Shown here: one piece after another, positions 12,419-22,251 of the stretch | Layout of the letters: the number at the start of each line of letters is the position of its first letter | Position numbering within the stretch: position 1 is the stretch's first letter | Assembly: GCF_021650705.1 (NCBI RefSeq) | Contig: NZ_CP087138.1 | Location: forward strand, 4,240,001 to 4,304,000 | DNA: 64,000 nucleotides | Direction: 5' to 3' | DNA from: Pseudomonas sp. KNUC1026 | GTDB lineage: Bacteria; Pseudomonadota; Gammaproteobacteria; Pseudomonadales; Pseudomonadaceae | The notes under the pieces: model-generated | Databases searched by the model: none | Told to the model about the DNA's origin: nothing | The model's input: only the letters and a program-made list of their open reading frames with translations | Program-made: the position numbers and the translations under genes

Positions 12419-12598
12419 GAGGCGTCCTCGGCACTGGAAAAGAAGGCGAATGAGATCAGACTAGACGCTCTGACAGAAGGCGGCGTGTCGGGTTCGAGTA
12501 CATTTGCTCCCAAGAAAGCAAAAAACCGGCCGATGGATACTTATTGATCAGCCGCGCGGGTATCATCGCGCGCCTTCGTTGAACCTTGCGTGAATGCC
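12419..12598. other. Divergent intergenic region glgP / Cys-cluster gene
   Basis: About 180 bases that must contain the glgP promoter (minus) and the promoter of the YkgJ-like gene (plus). A moderately A-rich stretch lies at 12510-12545. No defined boxes recognised. Confidence 0.4.
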
Positions 12599-13000
12599 AT
12601 GAGACCGACCCTGATTGCCGCCGCTGAACTCGACCGCCTGGAAACCTGGCAGAAGTACGCCAGCCACATGTGTGGGAGCTGCATGTCCAGCTGCTGCACG
12701 TTGCCGGTGGAGGTGCGCATCAAGGACCTGATCCGCATCGGCGTGGTGGATGAGTTCGAAAAGGACGAACCACCGAAAAACGTAGCCAAACGCTTGCAGA
12801 AAGAAGGGATTGTGGAGCGGTTCAACCAGAAAAGCGGGATCTTCACTCTGGTACGCATGAGCAACGACGATTGCCTGTATCTGGACCGAAAGAGCCGGCT
12901 GTGCACCATCTATGAGCGCCGCCCTGACACCTGCCGCAACCACCCGAAGATCGGGCCACGGCCGGGGTATTGCGCCTATAAACCAAAACCGGCCCGCTGA
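12599..13000 (+). CDS. YkgJ family cysteine-cluster protein
   Basis: 133-residue cytoplasmic protein with the cysteine pattern of the YkgJ/CxxCxxCC zinc- or iron-cluster family: CGSCMSSCCTLPVEV near residue 30, then CLYLDRKSRLCTIYERRPDTCRNHP. ATG at 12599 preferred; an upstream in-frame GTG at 12590 would add three residues. A rho-independent hairpin overlaps its stop codon. Biochemical role not established for the family. Confidence 0.9.
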   Translation: MRPTLIAAAELDRLETWQKYASHMCGSCMSSCCTLPVEVRIKDLIRIGVVDEFEKDEPPKNVAKRLQKEGIVERFNQKSGIFTLVRMSNDDCLYLDRKSRLCTIYERRPDTCRNHPKIGPRPGYCAYKPKPAR

Positions 13001-13012
13001 GGGCCGGTTTTT
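12985..13012 (+). terminator. Rho-independent terminator of the Cys-cluster gene
   Basis: AAAACCGGCCC, loop GCTGA, GGGCCGGTTTTT. The stop codon lies in the stem-loop. The symmetric A/T flanks mean it could also stop typA transcripts arriving from the other strand. Confidence 0.85.
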
Positions 13013-13076
13013 AAGCTACAAGCTACAAGCAAACCAGCTTGCGGCTCGTAGCCAGAGGCTCGTAGCTCAAAGGCTC
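13013..13076. repeat. AGCTACAAGC-type short repeats
   Basis: Tandem AGCTACA/AGCTACAAGC followed by degenerate inverted versions (GCTTGCGGCTCGTAGCC, GGCTCGTAGCTC). Similar sequence is present near 9.9, 31.96 and 32.08 kb, always between genes, so it looks like a second family of dispersed intergenic repeats. Confidence 0.6.
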
Positions 13077-14887
13077 TTAGCCCTTCGAAGCACGCTTGCG
13101 CTCGTTCTCGTTCAGCAGTTTCTTGCGCAGGCGGATCGACTTCGGCGTGACTTCAACCAGTTCGTCGTCATCGATGAACTCCAGGGCCTGCTCCAGGGTG
13201 AACTTGATTGCCGGAGTGAGCTGGATGGTTTCGTCCTTGCCCGAAGCGCGCATGTTGTCGAGCTTCTTGCCCTTGGTGGGGTTGATCACCAAGTCGTTGT
13301 CGCGCGAGTTGATGCCGGCCAGCATGCCTTCGTAAACCTCGTCGCCTGGCGAGAGGAACAGCTTGCCGCGGTCCTGCAGGGTTTCCAGGAGTAAGTCAGC
13401 GCAGTGCCCGCTGCCATCGAAACCAGCACGCCGTTCTGGCGGTGGCCTACAGCGCCGCCTTTGATCGGGCCGTATTTTTCGAAGGTGCTGGTCAGGATGC
13501 CGGTACCGGAAGTCATGGTCAGGAAGGCGTTACGGAAGCCGATCAGGCCACGTGCCGGAATGACGTACTCCAGGCGCAGGCGGCCCTTGCCGTCCGGCAC
13601 CATGTTGGTCAGCTCGCCCTTGCGCAAGCCCATCTGCTCCATTGCCGGGCCCTGGTGCTGCTCTTCGACGTCGATGGTGACGTTCTCGTAGGGTTCCTGC
13701 TTCTCGCCGTCCTTCTCGATGATCACCACTTCAGGGCGGCCAACGGCCATCTCGAAGCCTTCGCGGCGCATGTTTTCGATCAGTACCGAGAGGTGCAGCT
13801 CGCCACGGCCGGAGACCTTGAACTTCTCGGGCGAATCGCCTTGCTCGACGCGCAGGGCCACGTTGTGCAGCAGCTCTTTGTCCAGGCGGTCCTTGATGTT
13901 GCGGCTGGTCACGAACTTGCCTTCTTTACCGGCGAACGGCGAGTCGTTGACCTGGAAGGTCATGCTCACGGTCGGCTGGTCAACGGTCAGCGGCGGCAGC
14001 GCCTCAACGTTCTGCGGGTCGCACAGGGTCTCGGAAATGAACAGCTCGTCCATGCCGCTGACGCAGATGATGTCACCGGCTTCGGCTTCCTGAACTTCCA
14101 TGCGCTGCAGGCCGTGGTGGCCCATGATTTTCAGCACGCGGCCGGTACGCTTGTTGCCGTCGTCGTCGATGGCCACCACCGGGGTGTTCTGCTTGATGCG
14201 GCCACGGGCGATGCGGCCGATGCCGATCACACCCAGGAAGCTGTTGTAGTCCAGTTGGGAGATCTGCATCTGGAACGGGCCGTCAGCATCGACGACCGGA
14301 ACCGGCACGTGCTTGATGATGGCTTCGAACAGCGGGTCCATGTTTTCGGCCATGCTTTCCGGATCATCACCGGCGATGCCGTTGATGGCGCTGGCGTAAA
14401 CGATCGGGAAGTCCAGTTGCTCGTCGGTGGCACCGAGATTGTCGAACAGGTCGAAGATCTGGTCGATGACCCAGTCAGGGCGCGCGCCCGGGCGGTCGAT
14501 CTTGTTGACCACGACGATCGGGCGCAGGCCGGCCTTGAACGCCTTCTGGGTCACGAAGCGGGTTTGTGGCATCGGGCCGTCCTGGGCGTCGACCACCAGC
14601 AGCACGGAGTCGACCATCGACATCACGCGCTCTACTTCACCGCCGAAGTCGGCGTGGCCGGGGGTGTCGACGATGTTGATGTCGTAGCCGTTCCACTTCA
14701 GAGCGGTGTTTTTCGCCAGGATGGTAATGCCGCGCTCGCGTTCCTGGTCGTTGGAGTCCATCACCCGCTCGCCTTCGGCTTCTTTGCGGTCCAGGGTGCC
14801 CGACAGTTTCAGGAGCTTGTCGACCAGGGTGGTTTTGCCATGGTCAACGTGGGCGATGATGGCGATGTTGCGGAGATTGTTTCTCAC
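13077..14887 (-). CDS. typA: Ribosome-associated GTPase TypA/BipA (frame break near 3' end)
   Basis: Translational GTPase that binds the 70S ribosome and supports stress and low-temperature ribosome assembly. Start MRNNLRNIAIIAHVDHGKTT. G motifs are intact: AHVDHGKTT (P-loop), ERGITI (switch I), DTPGHADFGG and NKIDRPGARPDW. EF-G-like domains and the TypA-specific C-terminus follow. The frame breaks near 13390 (TALTYS, then LETLQ in the next frame; one C missing from CCC). The last ~105 residues, ending RKKLLNENERKRASKG, are read in the second frame. Combined length about 603 residues is normal. Confidence 0.95.
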
Positions 14888-15015
14888 AGGGCGTGTCTCG
14901 ATCGATGAATGCGTAAGGCCGGCGCCAGTGCGCCAGGCAGAGTGAACGGGTGCAGCGGGCAGTTCAGGCGTCGGGAGGGCGGTGCCGAATGCTGCCGCCG
15001 TTCAGGCCCGGCACT

Positions 15016-16469
15016 TTATGCCGGACGATAAACGCGCACATTGGCGTGCCCCTCGCTGAGCAGGTGATGAGCATGCAGGCGGCTCATGACACCTTTGTCG
15101 CAGTACAGAAGGTATTGACGATCGGCGTCCAGCTCTTTGAAGCGGCTGTTCAGCGCATAGAAAGGCAAGGCCTTGACCTCGACGCCTTCCAGCGCCAGCG
15201 GTGCATCATCCTGAGCGTCAGGGTGGCGGATGTCGACCACTACCTGGCCCGGGAGCGCCTCAGCGACTTCTTCTACCTCGACTTCCTTGCCCAGCTCGTC
15301 GATCACATTGTCGATCGGGACCAGCCTGGCGCGCTCCAGGGCGCGCTCCAGTACCAGCATGTCGAAGCGTGCTTCTTCACGCTCGATGCGGTAGCCGCGG
15401 GCAGCAGTTGTGGGGTTCACCGAAATCACACCGCAGTATTCGGGCATGTGCTTGGCGAAGTCCGCAGTGCCGATGGCCGTGGCGGTGTCGATGATGTCCT
15501 GCTTGTGCGTGGCCAGCAGCGGGCGCAGCACCAGGCGGGGCGTGGCCGAATCGATGATCGACAGGTTGGTGAGCGTCTGGCTGGACACCTGCGAGATCGC
15601 CTCGCCGGTCACCAGCGCGTCGATCTGCAGCCGGTCGGCCAGGCGGGTGGCGGCGCGCAGCATCATGCGCTTGAGGATCACGCCCATCTGGCTGTCGTCG
15701 ACCTGGGCGAGAATCTCGCCAACCACTTCCTCGAACGGCACGCTGATGAACAGCACGCGGTGCGAGCTGCCGTACTTCTTCCACGGAAGTGAGCCACTTC
15801 CATCACGCCCAGCTCGTGGGCACGGCCACCGAGGTTGAAGAAGCAGAAGTGCGTCATCAGGCCGCGGCGCATCATCTGATAGGCCGCCACGGTGGAGTCG
15901 AAGCCGCCGGACATCAGCACCAGTGTCTGCTCCAGCGCCCCGAGCGGGTAGCCGCCGATGCCCTGATGCTGGTTGTGCACCACGAACAGGCGCTGGTCGC
16001 GGATCTCGATACGCACTTCCACTTCCGGGCGCTTGAGGTCGATGCCGGCGGCGCCGCATTGCTGGCGAAGCTGGCTACCGACGTAGCGATCGACGTCCAT
16101 GGAGCTGAAGCTGTGGTGGCCACCGCGCTTGCAGCGCACGGCAAAGATCTTGCCGGGCAACAGGTGGCCGAAATGCGTCTTGCACTTCTCGACGATGTCG
16201 TCGAAATCGCCCAGCGGGTACTCATCCACCTGCAGGAAATGCGCGATGCCCGGCGTGCAGCACAGGCGCTCGACCAGTTCGCGGCGGGCCTTCTCGCATT
16301 CGAGCCGGGTGTTGACTTCCAGGTTGTCCCATACGCCAGTCACCGCCAGGTCAGGGTCCAGGTCACGGGCCACCACGCGGATATTCTTGGCGAGCTGGCG
16401 GATGAAGCGCTTGCGCACCGGCCGGCTCTTGATGGTGATTTCTGGAAAGACTTTGACGATGAGTTTCAT
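15016..16469 (-). CDS. thiI: tRNA 4-thiouridine synthase / thiamine sulfurtransferase (frame break)
   Basis: Transfers sulfur to U8 of tRNA and to ThiS for the thiazole of thiamine. Start MKLIVKVFPEITIKSRPVRKR. THUMP domain lies in about the first 165 residues, then PP-loop SGGFDSTVAAY. The C-terminal rhodanese domain has its catalytic cysteine in YCDKGVMSRLHAHHL. The frame breaks at about 15785 (VAHF then KKYGSSHRV; one base missing in ttcc[t]gtgg). Combined length of about 484 residues matches the long, rhodanese-bearing form. Confidence 0.94.
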
Positions 16470-16563
16470 GGAGCCGCGTGCGCGATAAGCCTGGTGGAAA
16501 AAGGGGCGGCATTATAGCGGAAATTGTTCAACCTTTGACCAACTATTATGAGAGGCACGCCAA

Positions 16564-16611
16564 AGCACCAAATCAGTGCATTAAGAAAGTCCCGCGCACC
16601 AACACCGCCCA
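16564..16611 (+). promoter_or_regulatory. Two NtrC binding sites upstream of glnA
   Basis: Site 1 is AGCACC-AAATC-AGTGCA at 16564-16580, two mismatches from the NtrC dyad TGCACC-N5-GGTGCA. Site 2 is CGCACC-AACAC-CGCCCA at 16595-16611, good in the left half and weak in the right. Their centres are 31 bp apart (three helical turns) and about 139 and 108 bp upstream of the start site predicted from the sigma-54 promoter. This is the spacing known for the enteric glnAp2 enhancer. Confidence 0.75.
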
Positions 16612-16684
16612 CACTGATTGGCGATTATTCATACAAAGCCCCGCGAAAACAGCGATTTCGCCGCTCTGGCCCAACTTTGGGCAC

Positions 16685-16700
16685 TGGCATGCAAATTGCT
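16685..16700 (+). promoter_or_regulatory. Sigma-54 promoter of glnA
   Basis: TGGCATGCAAATTGCT fits the -24/-12 consensus TGGCAYRNNNNTTGCW at every fixed position. It lies 100 bases before the glnA ATG and downstream of the two NtrC sites. Predicted transcription start near 16711. Confidence 0.85.
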
Positions 16701-16799
16701 CCCTTGTGAGGCAGGTTGCCGCAGTCGACTATTGGTCGCCGGCCATCACCCCTATTGCAGGGCCGCACTCAACCTGGCCCTGATTACCCGGAGGACAAC

Positions 16800-18209
16800 A
16801 TGTCGAAGACGGTTCAACTCATCAAAGATCATGACGTCAAGTGGATTGATCTGCGTTTCACCGATACCAAAGGCAAACAACAGCACGTCACCATGCCGGC
16901 CCGTGATGCGCTGGACGACGAATTCTTCGAAAGCGGCAAGATGTTCGACGGCTCGTCGATCGCCGGCTGGAAAGGCATCGAAGCCTCCGACATGATCCTG
17001 ATGCCGGACGACGAAACCGCTGTGCTCGACCCGTTCACCGAAGAGCCGACCATCATTCTGGTCTGCGACATCATCGAACCTTCGACCATGCAAGGTTACG
17101 ACCGCGACCCGCGCGCCATCGCCCACCGCGCCGAGGAATACCTCAAGTCCACCGGCATCGGCGACACCGTGTTCGTCGGCCCCGAGCCTGAGTTCTTCAT
17201 CTTCGACGGCGTGAAGTTCAAGTCCGACATCTCCGGCTCCATGTTCAAGATCTTCTCCGATCAAGGTTCGTGGATGACCGATGGCGACATCGAAGGCGGC
17301 AACAACCTGGGCCACCGCCCGGGCGTCAAAGGTGGCTACTTCCCGGTTCCGCCGGTCGACCACGACCACGAAATCCGCACTGCCATGTGTAATGCCCTGG
17401 AAGAAATGGGCCTGACCGTCGAAGTTCACCACCACGAAGTGGCGACTGCCGGCCAGAACGAAATCGGCGTCAAGTTCAACACCCTGGTGAAGAAGGCCGA
17501 CGAAACCCAGACCCTGAAGTACGTTGTGCATAACGTCGCCGATGCCTATGGCAAGACCGCGACCTTCATGCCCAAGCCTCTGTATGGCGACAACGGCTCG
17601 GGCATGCACGTGCACATGTCGATCTCCAAAGACGGCAAGAACACCTTCGCAGGCGAAGGCTATGCCGGCCTGTCCGACATCGCGCTGTACTTCATCGGCG
17701 GCATCATCAAGCACGGTAAGGCCCTGAACGGCTTCACCAACCCGTCGACCAACTCCTACAAGCGCCTGGTGCCTGGCTTCGAAGCGCCGGTAATGCTGGC
17801 CTACTCGGCTCGCAACCGTTCCGCCTCGATCCGCATCCCGTACGTGTCGAGCCCTAAAGCTCGCCGCATCGAAGCGCGCTTCCCGGACCCGGCTGCCAAC
17901 CCCTACCTGGCCTTCGCTGCACTGCTGATGGCCGGCCTGGACGGTATCCAGAACAAGATCCACCCAGGCGATGCTGCCGACAAGAACCTGTACGACCTGC
18001 CGCCTGAAGAGGCCAAGGAAATCCCGCAGGTGTGCGGCAGCCTGAAGGAAGCCCTGGAAGCGCTGGACGCTGGCCGTGCGTTCCTGACCAAGGGCGGCGT
18101 GTTCAGCGACGATTTCATCGACGCCTACATCGCCCTGAAGAGCGAAGAAGAGATCAAGGTCCGTACCTTCGTTCACCCGCTGGAATACGACCTGTACTAC
18201 AGCGTCTGA
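16800..18209 (+). CDS. glnA: Glutamine synthetase type I
   Basis: Cytosolic dodecamer making glutamine from glutamate, ammonia and ATP. 469 residues. Start at MSKTVQLIKDHDVKW behind the ribosome site CGGAGG; upstream in-frame sequence is 5' leader. Conserved features: MFDGSSIAGWKGI, NEIGVKFNTL and NGSGMHVHMSI around the metal/glutamate sites, NRSASIRIP, and the adenylylation Tyr in NLYDLPPEE. The context (sigma-54 promoter, NtrC boxes, ntrBC downstream) indicates nitrogen-limitation control. Confidence 0.99.
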   Translation: MSKTVQLIKDHDVKWIDLRFTDTKGKQQHVTMPARDALDDEFFESGKMFDGSSIAGWKGIEASDMILMPDDETAVLDPFTEEPTIILVCDIIEPSTMQGYDRDPRAIAHRAEEYLKSTGIGDTVFVGPEPEFFIFDGVKFKSDISGSMFKIFSDQGSWMTDGDIEGGNNLGHRPGVKGGYFPVPPVDHDHEIRTAMCNALEEMGLTVEVHHHEVATAGQNEIGVKFNTLVKKADETQTLKYVVHNVADAYGKTATFMPKPLYGDNGSGMHVHMSISKDGKNTFAGEGYAGLSDIALYFIGGIIKHGKALNGFTNPSTNSYKRLVPGFEAPVMLAYSARNRSASIRIPYVSSPKARRIEARFPDPAANPYLAFAALLMAGLDGIQNKIHPGDAADKNLYDLPPEEAKEIPQVCGSLKEALEALDAGRAFLTKGGVFSDDFIDAYIALKSEEEIKVRTFVHPLEYDLYYSV

Positions 18210-18230
18210 TCCCCGCGTAGCGTGTTGAAG

Positions 18231-18254
18231 AGGCCTCCTTCGGGAGGCCTTTTT
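18231..18254 (+). terminator. glnA terminator
   Basis: AGGCCTCC-TTCG-GGAGGCCT followed by TTTTTC, a compact tetraloop terminator 22 bases after the glnA stop. Confidence 0.92.
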
Positions 18255-18364
18255 CATTTCCGATTGCAGCCCGGAGCGCCCTGCTGGTGTTCCCGCTCCC
18301 CGAGCTGTTCTATGCTGGCAACCGAAGGCGGCCGCACAGGCTGGCCACCGTGCGAGTGTTCACC

Positions 18365-18889
18365 ATGCGCTGTCTCGTTCTGTTGCTTGCCTTGCTGGCC
18401 TCATCGGTGAGCGTGGCGCAGATCTACAAATACACCGATGCCAACGGCAATACCGTGTACACCAACCAGCCACCGGGCGGCAGCAAGGCCAAGGAGGTCA
18501 ACCTGCCTCCGCTCAACAGCGTATCGCCCAGCCCGCCAACAGCAGCTCCCGAGCCGGAGCCGGCCCCTCCCCCGGCCTCACGCCCTAACGCGCAGAGCCA
18601 GGCATACAGCGTACTTGCGCTGGCCGACCTGCCTAACGAAGAAGCCCTCCGAGCGAACAATGGCACGTTCACCGTGGGCGTAAGCCTGGTGCCCAAGCTC
18701 AAGCCCGGGCATATGTTGCAACTGGTGCTCGACGGCAACCCTTATGGGGAGCCTGGCAACGTGCCACGGCTGCAAGTGGTCAACGCCGACCGCGGCGAGC
18801 ACAACCTGGCCGTGCGGGTGATCGCAGGCGATGTGATGGTGCAGCAGAGCGAAACCGTGACGTTCACCGTGCAGCGGGTACATCGTTGA
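18365..18889 (+). CDS. Exported DUF4124-domain protein
   Basis: 174 residues. Start at MRCLVLLLALLASSVSVAQ, a clear signal peptide; the upstream ORF extension to 18287 is non-coding in character. Right after cleavage comes the DUF4124 motif IYKYTDANGNTVYTNQPP, then a Pro-rich linker (PEPEPAPPPASRP) and a C-terminal beta-sandwich-like domain (VPRLQVVNADRGEHNLAVRV). Its stop overlaps the start of a paralogue (TGATG). Conserved between glnA and ntrBC in pseudomonads; function unknown, likely periplasmic. Confidence 0.87.
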   Translation: MRCLVLLLALLASSVSVAQIYKYTDANGNTVYTNQPPGGSKAKEVNLPPLNSVSPSPPTAAPEPEPAPPPASRPNAQSQAYSVLALADLPNEEALRANNGTFTVGVSLVPKLKPGHMLQLVLDGNPYGEPGNVPRLQVVNADRGEHNLAVRVIAGDVMVQQSETVTFTVQRVHR

Positions 18890-19490
18890 TGCGTGGCTGG
18901 CTGTTCCCTGTATTGCTTTCGATATGCACTGCAGCTTCGGCACAGGTCTATACCTACATCGACAGCAACGGTAACCGCGCCTATACCGACCAGCCCCGGC
19001 CGGGGGCCAAGCCGATGTCGATACCCACCACTCCCGCCATTTCGGTGCCCAAGGCGGCGCCCGCCGCAACTCCTGGCAAGGCCAGCCCGCGTCGCCAGCC
19101 GGCTCGTATCGCTCACTACGACCTGCTGCGCATTCTGTCGCCGGCCCCGAGGGTACCGTCAGCCATGCAGGCGGAGAGGTGGTGGTCACCCTGACCAGCG
19201 AGCCGGCGCTGATGCCGGGGGACCTGTTCGAGCTGCTGCTGGACGACAATCCCGTCGGCACCGCAGGCACCAGCCCGGTAATCCCGCTGGCGAACGTCGA
19301 CCGGGGCGAGCATAGGCTGGCAGTGCGCATCATCGACGCTCAGGGCCGGGTGGTTGAGCAAACCGCCTCGCAAAGCTTCTTCATGCAGCGCATGTCGCTG
19401 TCGCAAAAGCGCCGAATGAAGCCCTGCCAGAAGGACGACTACGGCAGCCGGCCGGAATGCCCACCCTCGATGAAGCCTGCTGACGACTGA
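18889..19490 (+). CDS. Second exported DUF4124-domain protein (frame break)
   Basis: Paralogue of the preceding gene, overlapping it by one base. MRGWLFPVLLSICTAASAQ signal peptide, DUF4124 motif VYTYIDSNGNRAYTDQP, and the same C-terminal domain (VIPLANVDRGEHRLAVRI). The first frame runs on to 19194 as unrelated sequence. The proper continuation (EGTVSHAGGEVVVTLTSEP) is in another frame, so a single-base indel lies at about 19135-19160 in ctgtcgccggccccgag. Ends in a basic tail with two Cys (KPCQKDDYGSRPECPPS). Probable sequence error. Confidence 0.82.
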
Positions 19491-19507
19491 TGCACCGAAA
19501 AGGCGCA
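19491..19507 (+). promoter_or_regulatory. NtrC box upstream of ntrBC
   Basis: TGCACCGAAAAGGCGCA differs at one position from the NtrC dyad TGCACC-N5-GGTGCA. It begins immediately after the stop of the preceding gene and 220 bases before ntrB. No sigma-54 promoter was seen between it and ntrB, so it may act as an autoregulatory or repressor site. Confidence 0.72.
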
Positions 19508-19726
19508 CAGCTGTGCACGGATTCGGCACATAATCGCAGCCTCCGCTTGCCCGCGAGCGACGCTCAGGCCCCTGTTTGCAGCGCGCGCCAATAATCCTGC
19601 CTGTTTTCAGAGCCTTGGTTTGGATTTTGCATTTTCAGTGCACCAGCGGATTGCCCGCGCCCAAAAACGGGACCGGCACCGGCTTGAGCCCGGCTGCCCT
19701 GTACCAAAAGAGGTCACACGCCCAAC
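19508..19726 (+). other. Intergenic leader of ntrBC
   Basis: About 220 bases. Apart from the NtrC box and a CACAGCTGTG palindrome directly after it (19506-19515), no promoter boxes or terminator are clear. The ntrB ATG at 19727 has only a weak upstream purine stretch. Confidence 0.4.
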
Positions 19727-20812
19727 ATGACCATCAGCGATGCGCTGCACCGGCTGTTACTGGACAACCTGACCACTGCAACGATTCTGCTCAATGCCGA
19801 CCTGCGCCTGGAGTACATGAACCCTGCGGCCGAGATGCTGCTGGCGATCAGCGGCCAGCGCAGCCATGGCCAGTTCATCAGTGAGCTGTTCACCGAGTCG
19901 CCTGAAGCATTGGCATCCTTGCGCCAGGCTGTGGAGCACGCACACCCGTTCACCAAGCGCGAAGCGCAGCTCACGGGCATGACTGGCCAGAGCATCACTG
20001 TCGATTACGCCGTGACGCCCATCCTCAACCAGGGCCAGACCCTGCTGCTGCTTGAGGTGCTGCCGCGCGACCGCCTGCTGCGCATCACCAAGGAAGAGGC
20101 GCAGCTGTCCAAGCAGGAAACCACCAAGATGCTGGTGCGCGGCCTTGCCCACGAGATCAAGAACCCGCTGGGCGGCATTCGCGGGGCCGCCCAATTGCTG
20201 GCACGCGAGCTGCCTGAAGAGCAGCTCAAGGACTACACCAACGTCATCATCGAAGAAGCCGACCGCCTGCGAAACCTGGTCGACCGCATGCTGGGCTCGA
20301 ACAAGTTACCGTCGCTCGCCATGTGCAACGCCCACGAGGTGCTGGAGCGCGTTTGCCACCTGGTGGACGCCGAAACCCAGGGCGGCGTGACCCTGGTGCG
20401 CGACTACGACCCGAGCATTCCGGATGTATTGATCGACCGTGAGCAAATGATCCAGGCCGTGCTCAACATCGTGCGCAACGCCATGCAGGCCATCAGCGGG
20501 CAAAACGAGCTGCGGCTGGGCCGCATCACCCTGCGTACGCGTGCCATGCGTCAGTTCACCATCGGCCACGTGCGTCATCGCCTGGTGGCCAAGATCGACA
20601 TCATGGACAACGGCCCCGGTATCCCGGCCGAACTCCAGGAAACCATTTTCTATCCTATGGTCAGCGGCCGCCCGGACGGTACCGGGCTGGGGTTGGCCAT
20701 TACCCAGAACATCATCAGCCAGCATCAAGGCCTGATCGAGTGTGAGAGCCACCCCGGCCACACGGTCTTCTCGATCTTCCTGCCGCTTGAACAAGGAGCC
20801 GCCTCGTCATGA
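19727..20812 (+). CDS. ntrB: Nitrogen regulation sensor kinase NtrB
   Basis: Cytosolic histidine kinase/phosphatase that responds to PII and phosphorylates NtrC. 361 residues. N-terminal PAS domain (TATILLNADLRLEYMNPAAEMLL), then H-box GLAHEIKNPLGGIRGAAQLL with the phospho-His. The N-box is NIVRNAMQAI. ATP-binding G boxes DNGPGIP and GTGLGLAITQNII follow. No membrane segment, as expected. The stop overlaps ntrC by four bases. Confidence 0.98.
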   Translation: MTISDALHRLLLDNLTTATILLNADLRLEYMNPAAEMLLAISGQRSHGQFISELFTESPEALASLRQAVEHAHPFTKREAQLTGMTGQSITVDYAVTPILNQGQTLLLLEVLPRDRLLRITKEEAQLSKQETTKMLVRGLAHEIKNPLGGIRGAAQLLARELPEEQLKDYTNVIIEEADRLRNLVDRMLGSNKLPSLAMCNAHEVLERVCHLVDAETQGGVTLVRDYDPSIPDVLIDREQMIQAVLNIVRNAMQAISGQNELRLGRITLRTRAMRQFTIGHVRHRLVAKIDIMDNGPGIPAELQETIFYPMVSGRPDGTGLGLAITQNIISQHQGLIECESHPGHTVFSIFLPLEQGAASS

Positions 20813-22245
20813 GCCGTAGTGAAACCGTCTGGATCGTCGATGACGACCGCTCCATCCGCTGGGTACTGGAAAAAGCCCTGCAACAGGAAGGCATGACCAC
20901 CCAGAGCTTCGACAGCGCCGACGGGGTGATGAGCCGGCTGGCCCGCCAGCAGCCCGACGTGATCATTTCCGACATCCGCATGCCGGGCGCGAGCGGCCTG
21001 GACCTGCTGGCTCGCATTCGCGAGCAGCATCCGCGCCTGCCGGTGATCATCATGACCGCGCATTCGGACCTCGACAGCGCGGTGGCGTCCTACCAGGGTG
21101 GCGCGTTCGAATACCTGCCCAAGCCATTCGATGTGGATGAAGCCGTTTCGCTGGTCAAGCGTGCCAACCAGCACGCCCAGGAGCAGCAAGGCCTGGAAGC
21201 TGCGCCCACGCTTACGCGCACGCCCGAGATCATCGGCGAGGCGCCCGCGATGCAGGAGGTGTTCCGCGCCATCGGCCGGTTGAGCCACTCCAACATCACT
21301 GTGCTGATCAACGGTGAGTCCGGCACCGGCAAGGAGCTGGTCGCCCACGCTCTGCACCGCCACAGCCCGCGTGCGGCCTCGCCGTTCATTGCGCTGAACA
21401 TGGCGGCCATCCCGAAAGACCTGATGGAGTCGGAGCTGTTCGGCCATGAAAAGGGCGCCTTCACCGGGGCGGCCAACCTGCGCCGAGGCCGCTTCGAACA
21501 GGCCGACGGCGGGACGCTGTTTCTGGATGAGATCGGCGACATGCCGGCCGAAACCCAGACCCGCCTGTTGCGAGTGCTGGCCGATGGCGAGTTCTACCGC
21601 GTCGGTGGGCACACGTCGGTGAAGGTAGACGTGCGCATCATCGCGGCGACCCACCAGAACCTCGAAGGGCTGGTGCATGCCGGCAAGTTCCGCGAGGACC
21701 TGTTCCACCGGCTGAACGTGATCCGCATCCATATCCCGCGGCTCTCCGACCGCCGCGAGGACATCCCCACGCTGGCCAAGCACTTCCTGGGCCGTGCCGC
21801 GCAGGAGCTGGCGGTCGAGCCCAAACTGCTCAAGACCGAAACCGAGGACTACCTCAAGAACCTCCCATGGCCCGGCAACGTACGCCAGCTGGAGAACACC
21901 TGCCGCTGGATCACCGTCATGGCCTCGGGCCGCGAAGTGCATATCAGCGACCTGCCACCAGAGCTGCTGAGCGTGCCGCAAGACTCGGCACCGGTCACCA
22001 ACTGGGAACAGGCCCTGCGGCAGTGGGCCGACCAGGCGCTGGCCCGTGGCCAATCGAGCCTGCTCGACAGCGCCGTGCCAAGCTTCGAACGGATCATGAT
22101 CGAAACTGCGCTCAAGCACACTGCCGGCCGCCGGCGCGACGCGGCTGTGTTGCTGGGCTGGGGGCGCAACACCCTGACGCGCAAGATCAAGGAGTTGGGG
22201 ATGAAGGTCGATGGCGGGGATGACGAGGACGGCGAGGATAGCTGA
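20809..22245 (+). CDS. ntrC: Nitrogen regulation response regulator NtrC
   Basis: Sigma-54 activator phosphorylated by NtrB. 478 residues. Receiver domain with acidic pocket VDDDRS and phospho-Asp in IISDIRMPG. AAA+ domain has Walker A GESGTGKE, the sigma-54 contact loop GAFTGA and Walker B GTLFLDEIGDM. The C-terminal Fis-type helix-turn-helix is GRRRDAAVLLGWGRNTLTRK. The likely targets visible here are the boxes before glnA, before ntrB and, less certainly, before the downstream small RNA. Confidence 0.98.
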   Translation: MSRSETVWIVDDDRSIRWVLEKALQQEGMTTQSFDSADGVMSRLARQQPDVIISDIRMPGASGLDLLARIREQHPRLPVIIMTAHSDLDSAVASYQGGAFEYLPKPFDVDEAVSLVKRANQHAQEQQGLEAAPTLTRTPEIIGEAPAMQEVFRAIGRLSHSNITVLINGESGTGKELVAHALHRHSPRAASPFIALNMAAIPKDLMESELFGHEKGAFTGAANLRRGRFEQADGGTLFLDEIGDMPAETQTRLLRVLADGEFYRVGGHTSVKVDVRIIAATHQNLEGLVHAGKFREDLFHRLNVIRIHIPRLSDRREDIPTLAKHFLGRAAQELAVEPKLLKTETEDYLKNLPWPGNVRQLENTCRWITVMASGREVHISDLPPELLSVPQDSAPVTNWEQALRQWADQALARGQSSLLDSAVPSFERIMIETALKHTAGRRRDAAVLLGWGRNTLTRKIKELGMKVDGGDDEDGEDS

Positions 22246-22251
22246 ACAGCT

